A DNA stretch of 8,770 bases, taken from positions 1 through 8,770 of the forward strand of contig JAOZMA010000082.1 of NCBI GenBank assembly GCA_029934555.1, in the 5' to 3' direction. Source of the DNA: Acidimicrobiia bacterium (GTDB taxonomy: Bacteria > Actinomycetota > Acidimicrobiia > Spongiisociales > UBA5794). A program made the position numbers and the translations under genes. The notes beneath the pieces are model-generated. The model was not told the DNA's origin, made no database searches, and worked only from the letters and a program-made list of their open reading frames with translations. How positions within the stretch are numbered: the first letter of the stretch is position 1; each line of letters opens with the position of its first letter. Of the stretch, positions 6,177 through 8,770 are shown piece by piece.

Positions 6177-6207
6177 TACGGAATACGGATTACGGACTAC
6201 GGACTAC
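6177..6207 (+). repeat. TACGGAN heptamer array (four units plus TAC)
   Basis: TACGGAA, TACGGAT, TACGGAC, TACGGAC and a closing TAC. It is the third copy of the family found at 2415-2440 and 2484-2513, in plus orientation and 38 bp ahead of the glycyl radical enzyme start. Only the seventh base of the unit varies, and all three arrays end in TAC. Confidence 0.85.
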
Positions 6208-6234
6208 TGGTTCCTCGGATATCATGGACACAGC

Positions 6235-6240
6235 GAGGAG
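6235..6240 (+). promoter_or_regulatory. Ribosome binding site deciding the YjjI start
   Basis: GAGGAG ends five bases before ATG 6246. The ATG at 6241 abuts it directly and reads ATG-GCA-TGA, so 6246 is the true start. A TATCAT element at 6220-6225 could be a -10 box, but no matching -35 is evident. Confidence 0.7.
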
Positions 6241-6245
6241 ATGGC

Positions 6246-7799
6246 ATGAACAACGAGGAATTCCAGGTTCGGGCGCGAGCGGTGGTCAACGACCCCCACT
6301 TGACGTTCCACCAGCGCCGGCACTACCTCGCGGGGCTCGCCGAAGAGGCCCTCGAGTATCCGGAGCTCTCCGAAGAGGTCACCGAAGCCCTCAACAAGCG
6401 GATCATCTGCGACATGTACGAGGGGCATGCCCCCTACCGGGCACGCTACATCCTCCCCGACTATGCCAGGGCGCTGCAGAACGGCTCGGCGTTCCTCGAA
6501 CTCGACCCGCCTGAGACTCTCGACGATGCCCTCAACTTCCTCCTCATCATGTACACGCAGGTGCCGTCGATCACCGGCTACCCGGTCTATCTCGGCGATC
6601 TTGACAAGATCCTCGTTCCATACGTGGACGGCGTATCGGACGATCATCTCTATCGGTCCCTGAAACGCTTCTGGATCGCGATCGACCGGATCCTCCCCGA
6701 TGCGTTCACCCACATGGATCTCGGTCCGCGAGATGGCCGGATCATCAGAACGATCTTCCGGATCGAACGCGAACTGCTCCAGGTCGTCCCCAATCTCACC
6801 TTCAAGGTCGATCCGACGATCACGCCGGATGACCTCATCGAAGACGCCGTCGAGACCGTTTTCGAGACGGCCAAGCCTCACTTCGTCAATCACCCGTTGA
6901 TGATCAGAGACTTCGGAGACGAGGAGTATGCAGCGGTCAGTTGCTACAACTCGTTGCGGATCGGCGGCGGCTCGCACACCCTCAACCGCGTCAATCTGAA
7001 AGAAGTCGCCCTCATCCACGATGGAGACACCGAGGCATTCTTCGCCGAGACGCTCCCCCACTACGTCGAGTTGAACGCTCAACTGATCGAGGTTCGGATC
7101 CGCTATCTCGTCGAAGAGGCCCGGTTCTACGACCACGACTTCCTGGCGAAGGAGGGACTGATCTCCCTCGACCGCTTCTCGGCGATGTACGGGGTCTTCG
7201 GGCTCGCTGAGTGCGTCGACATCCTGATGGCCAACGCAGGCAGGGACGGCCGATACGGTCGGGATGACGAAGCGAACGCTCTGTCACACAGGATCGTTCG
7301 CACCATCGCCGGTCAGGTCGCGGATCGCCCCATGCCGTACTGCGAGGGCAACGACGGTCGAAGCATGCTGCACTCTCAGTCGGGGATCGACGTCGACCTC
7401 GAGGTGACGGCCGGGACCCGCATCCCGATCGGCACCGAGCCATCCATGTATGAACACATCGCCTGTGTCGCTCCACACCACGACGCCTTCATGGCGGGGG
7501 TCAGCGACATCTTCCACGTCGAGGACACGGCTCGACGCAACCCTCAGGCCGTCGTCGACATCATCCGGGGTGCCTTCGAGGAGGGCATGCGGGATTTCAC
7601 CTTCAATCTCAACTCCAACGGGTTCATCCGGATCACCGGCTACCTCGTTCGGAAGTCCGATGTCGAGGCATTCTCCGCTGAGGGAGGACGGCACTCATCG
7701 ACGGTGTTCGCTGCCGGCTCGGTCGAGAACTCGCATGTTCTGGACCGTTCGACGAAACGCGTTCTGGTCCGTGAACACCACACCCGGCCGCCTCAATAA
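6246..7799 (+). CDS. yjjI: YjjI family glycyl radical enzyme (DUF3029)
   Basis: This 517-residue protein strongly resembles Escherichia coli YjjI (about 516 residues, recalled from memory), sharing blocks such as ICDMYEGHAPYRARYILPDYAR (52-73), SCYNSL, LPHY, KEGLI and APHH. The fold by family is the ten-strand barrel of glycyl radical enzymes. C233 in VSCYNSL is the expected thiyl cysteine. G465 in RITGY near the C-terminus is the glycine that carries the stored radical. It is not the anaerobic ribonucleotide reductase NrdD: it is too short, lacks an ATP-cone and lacks the C-terminal Cys4 zinc site. The reaction and substrate of YjjI are, to my knowledge, not established. It would act in the cytoplasm without oxygen. 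The activase gene overlaps its 3' end by 29 bp, and a good Shine-Dalgarno fixes the start. Confidence 0.93.
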   Translation: MNNEEFQVRARAVVNDPHLTFHQRRHYLAGLAEEALEYPELSEEVTEALNKRIICDMYEGHAPYRARYILPDYARALQNGSAFLELDPPETLDDALNFLLIMYTQVPSITGYPVYLGDLDKILVPYVDGVSDDHLYRSLKRFWIAIDRILPDAFTHMDLGPRDGRIIRTIFRIERELLQVVPNLTFKVDPTITPDDLIEDAVETVFETAKPHFVNHPLMIRDFGDEEYAAVSCYNSLRIGGGSHTLNRVNLKEVALIHDGDTEAFFAETLPHYVELNAQLIEVRIRYLVEEARFYDHDFLAKEGLISLDRFSAMYGVFGLAECVDILMANAGRDGRYGRDDEANALSHRIVRTIAGQVADRPMPYCEGNDGRSMLHSQSGIDVDLEVTAGTRIPIGTEPSMYEHIACVAPHHDAFMAGVSDIFHVEDTARRNPQAVVDIIRGAFEEGMRDFTFNLNSNGFIRITGYLVRKSDVEAFSAEGGRHSSTVFAAGSVENSHVLDRSTKRVLVREHHTRPPQ

Positions 7800-8628
7800 G
7801 GTCCTTCGCTTCTCGACGGTCGACGGACCCGGCAACCGGTTCGTCATCTTTGTGCAGGGATGCAACTTCAACTGCGTCAACTGTCACAACCCGTACACGA
7901 TCGCTGACTGCAACCACTGTGGTCTCTGCGTCGATCCCTGCCCGGAAGGCGCTCTCGACATCGAGCCGGGTCCAACGGTCGTCGTCGACCTGGCCGCATG
8001 CACGAGCTGTGACGTGTGCATCGAGGTGTGCCCGTTCGACTCGACACCGCTGGCATACGAAACCTCAGTCGATGAGATCATCGATCAGATCCGCGAAACC
8101 TCGAAGTTCCTCTCCGGCATCACCATCTCCGGAGGCGAAGCGACGCTTCAACCCGACTTCGTGTTCGACCTGTTCTCGGCCGTGAAGGCGGACCCCGATC
8201 TCGCCCATCTCACAACCCTCGTCGACACCAACGGGTCGGCGCCGGTTGCCCTTTGGGACCGGCTCTCGCCCGTCATGGACGGTGCCATGGTTGACCTGAA
8301 GGCGCTCGACGAAACCGCCCACATCCAGCTGACCGGCGCATCGAACGGACCGGTCCTCGAATCCATTCGACATCTCGCATCGATCGGTCGGCTCTCCGAG
8401 GTTCGCCTCCTGATCATGCCCGGCTACAACGACGACGCAGCTTCCATCGAGAAGACCGTGTCATGGCTGAAATCCGTCGATCCAGACATGAGGATCGTCG
8501 TCATCGGCTTCCGGAACCACGGAGTCAGACCCGGCCTGGAGTATCTCACCGAGGCGGACAGCGAACTCACAGGGCGCATCGGAGAGGTCGTTCGCAATGC
8601 TGGTTTCCAGGACGTTCTGGTGGTGTGA
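7771..8628 (+). CDS. yjjW: YjjW family glycyl radical enzyme activase (radical SAM)
   Basis: A 285-residue protein (E. coli YjjW is about 287). It opens with FSTVDGPGNRFVIFVQGCNFNC, the glycyl radical activase signature. C31-x3-C35-x2-C38 binds the radical-SAM 4Fe-4S cluster. An inserted two-cluster ferredoxin segment follows (C47, C50, C53, C57 and C77, C80, C83, C87), then the SAM-binding SGGEA (120-124), VDTNG and DGAMVDLKA. By family it cleaves S-adenosylmethionine and abstracts hydrogen from the partner's Gly465. The start chosen is GTG 7771, which gives family length. ATG 7735 is in frame but would add 12 residues ahead of the conserved core. It overlaps YjjI by 29 bp in another frame and has no own Shine-Dalgarno, so it likely relies on translation from the upstream gene. 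Confidence 0.92.
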   Translation: MNTTPGRLNKVLRFSTVDGPGNRFVIFVQGCNFNCVNCHNPYTIADCNHCGLCVDPCPEGALDIEPGPTVVVDLAACTSCDVCIEVCPFDSTPLAYETSVDEIIDQIRETSKFLSGITISGGEATLQPDFVFDLFSAVKADPDLAHLTTLVDTNGSAPVALWDRLSPVMDGAMVDLKALDETAHIQLTGASNGPVLESIRHLASIGRLSEVRLLIMPGYNDDAASIEKTVSWLKSVDPDMRIVVIGFRNHGVRPGLEYLTEADSELTGRIGEVVRNAGFQDVLVV

Positions 8629-8646
8629 GCCGAGCAAGCTGCCAGC

Positions 8647-8660
8647 CACGAGCTACGAGC
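8647..8660 (+). repeat. GAGC-type heptamers (two units) after yjjW
   Basis: CACGAGC and TACGAGC follow 18 bp after the yjjW stop. The preceding three bases (AGC) are also shared with the array at 6132, giving 15 of 17 matching positions. A related TGTGAGC overlaps the yjjW stop codon (8624-8630). Confidence 0.6.
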
Positions 8661-8673
8661 AGGACCGGGCTCT

Positions 8674-8687
8674 TACTCAGTACTCAG
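8674..8687 (+). repeat. TACTCAG heptamer x2
   Basis: Two perfect tandem copies of a third 7-bp unit, 13 bp after the preceding heptamer pair. The shared 7-bp period suggests these arrays belong to one kind of element. Confidence 0.6.
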
Positions 8688-8717
8688 AGGACCCGCGGAT
8701 AGGGACACGATCCTCTT

Positions 8718-8736
8718 CCTCCCCCTCAGGGGGAGG
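8718..8736 (+). terminator. GC-rich hairpin downstream of yjjI-yjjW
   Basis: Perfect 8-bp arms CCTCCCCC (8718-8725) and GGGGGAGG (8729-8736) enclose a TCA loop, 90 bp after the yjjW stop. It is a plausible transcription end for the plus-strand operon. No T-run follows, and a second GAGGGGG at 8754-8760 could pair with the left arm instead. It may be part of a dispersed palindromic repeat cut by the window edge. Confidence 0.5.
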
Positions 8737-8770
8737 TGCCGACGAAGGAGGCGGAGGGGGTCAAATGCCG

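Noticed and set aside
6104..6207. Repeats considered as a CRISPR array
   Set aside because: The units are only 7-8 bp and directly adjacent, with no spacers, and no cas genes are present.
5051..6514. Long plus-strand open frame (487 codons) antisense to the ABC gene and running into yjjI
   Set aside because: Its translation has no recognisable domain, is rich in charged low-complexity sequence, crosses the repeat-filled spacer and overlaps two well-supported genes. It is a GC-rich shadow frame.
6222..7136. Minus-strand open frame of 304 codons opposite yjjI
   Set aside because: It mirrors the conserved yjjI coding frame and shows no motif of its own.
7450..7770. Upstream extension of the YjjW reading frame
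   Set aside because: The extension overlaps the conserved C-terminal glycyl radical domain of YjjI and encodes Ser/Arg-rich filler. The family begins near the GTG at 7771.
6246..7799. Possibility that this is anaerobic ribonucleotide reductase NrdD with activator NrdG
   Set aside because: There is no ATP-cone and no C-terminal zinc cysteines, the length is about 200 residues too short, and the conserved blocks match YjjI. The activase carries two extra clusters that NrdG lacks.

Overview
The window is GC-rich and densely coded. It has many GTG starts, 4-bp gene overlaps, a Thr/Pro/Ser-rich envelope protein and an ECF sigma/zinc anti-sigma pair. This fits a high-GC Actinomycetota, perhaps an uncultured Acidimicrobiia-like lineage; that placement is inference, because no rRNA or marker gene is present. 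No tRNA, rRNA, insertion sequence or CRISPR array was seen. No gene-free stretch exceeds about 165 bp.

Layout. The left edge holds the N-terminus of a response regulator (minus, cut by the window). It is divergent from a membrane-anchored Thr-rich protein of unknown function (239-871, plus). Converging on that gene is a four-gene minus-strand cluster, in transcription order: a small DUF2892 membrane protein (2345-2136), a thioredoxin fused to a DUF2892-like membrane tail (2102-1668), a 29-bp dyad, an ECF sigma factor (1634-1113) and a zinc-binding anti-sigma factor (1116-889, ATGA overlap). Together they look like a small redox or envelope-stress circuit resembling SigR/RsrA/thioredoxin.

The middle (6082-2508, minus) is a two-gene operon for a heterodimeric ABC exporter. 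One subunit has a degenerate catalytic site (LDD Walker B, Tyr for the H-loop His) and a normal LSGGQ. The other has normal catalytic residues and a variant LSAGE signature. The changes complement each other, as in exporters with one degenerate ATP site.

The right third (6246-8628, plus) is a glycyl radical enzyme of the YjjI family overlapping its YjjW-type radical-SAM activase. Thiyl Cys233, glycyl-radical Gly465, the CxxxCxxC motif and two ferredoxin-like clusters are all intact. The substrate of YjjI is, to my knowledge, not established, so this is the most interesting functional unit. It implies an anaerobic or micro-oxic phase of life.

The gene boundaries carry unusual short tandem repeats with a 7-bp period: TACGGAN arrays at three places, YRYGAGC-type arrays at two and TACTCAG twice at one. 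An 8-bp duplication and several dyads are also present. One TACGGAN array contains the stop codon of an ABC gene and pairs with an inverted copy 47 bp away. These arrays flank both the exporter and the YjjI/YjjW unit.
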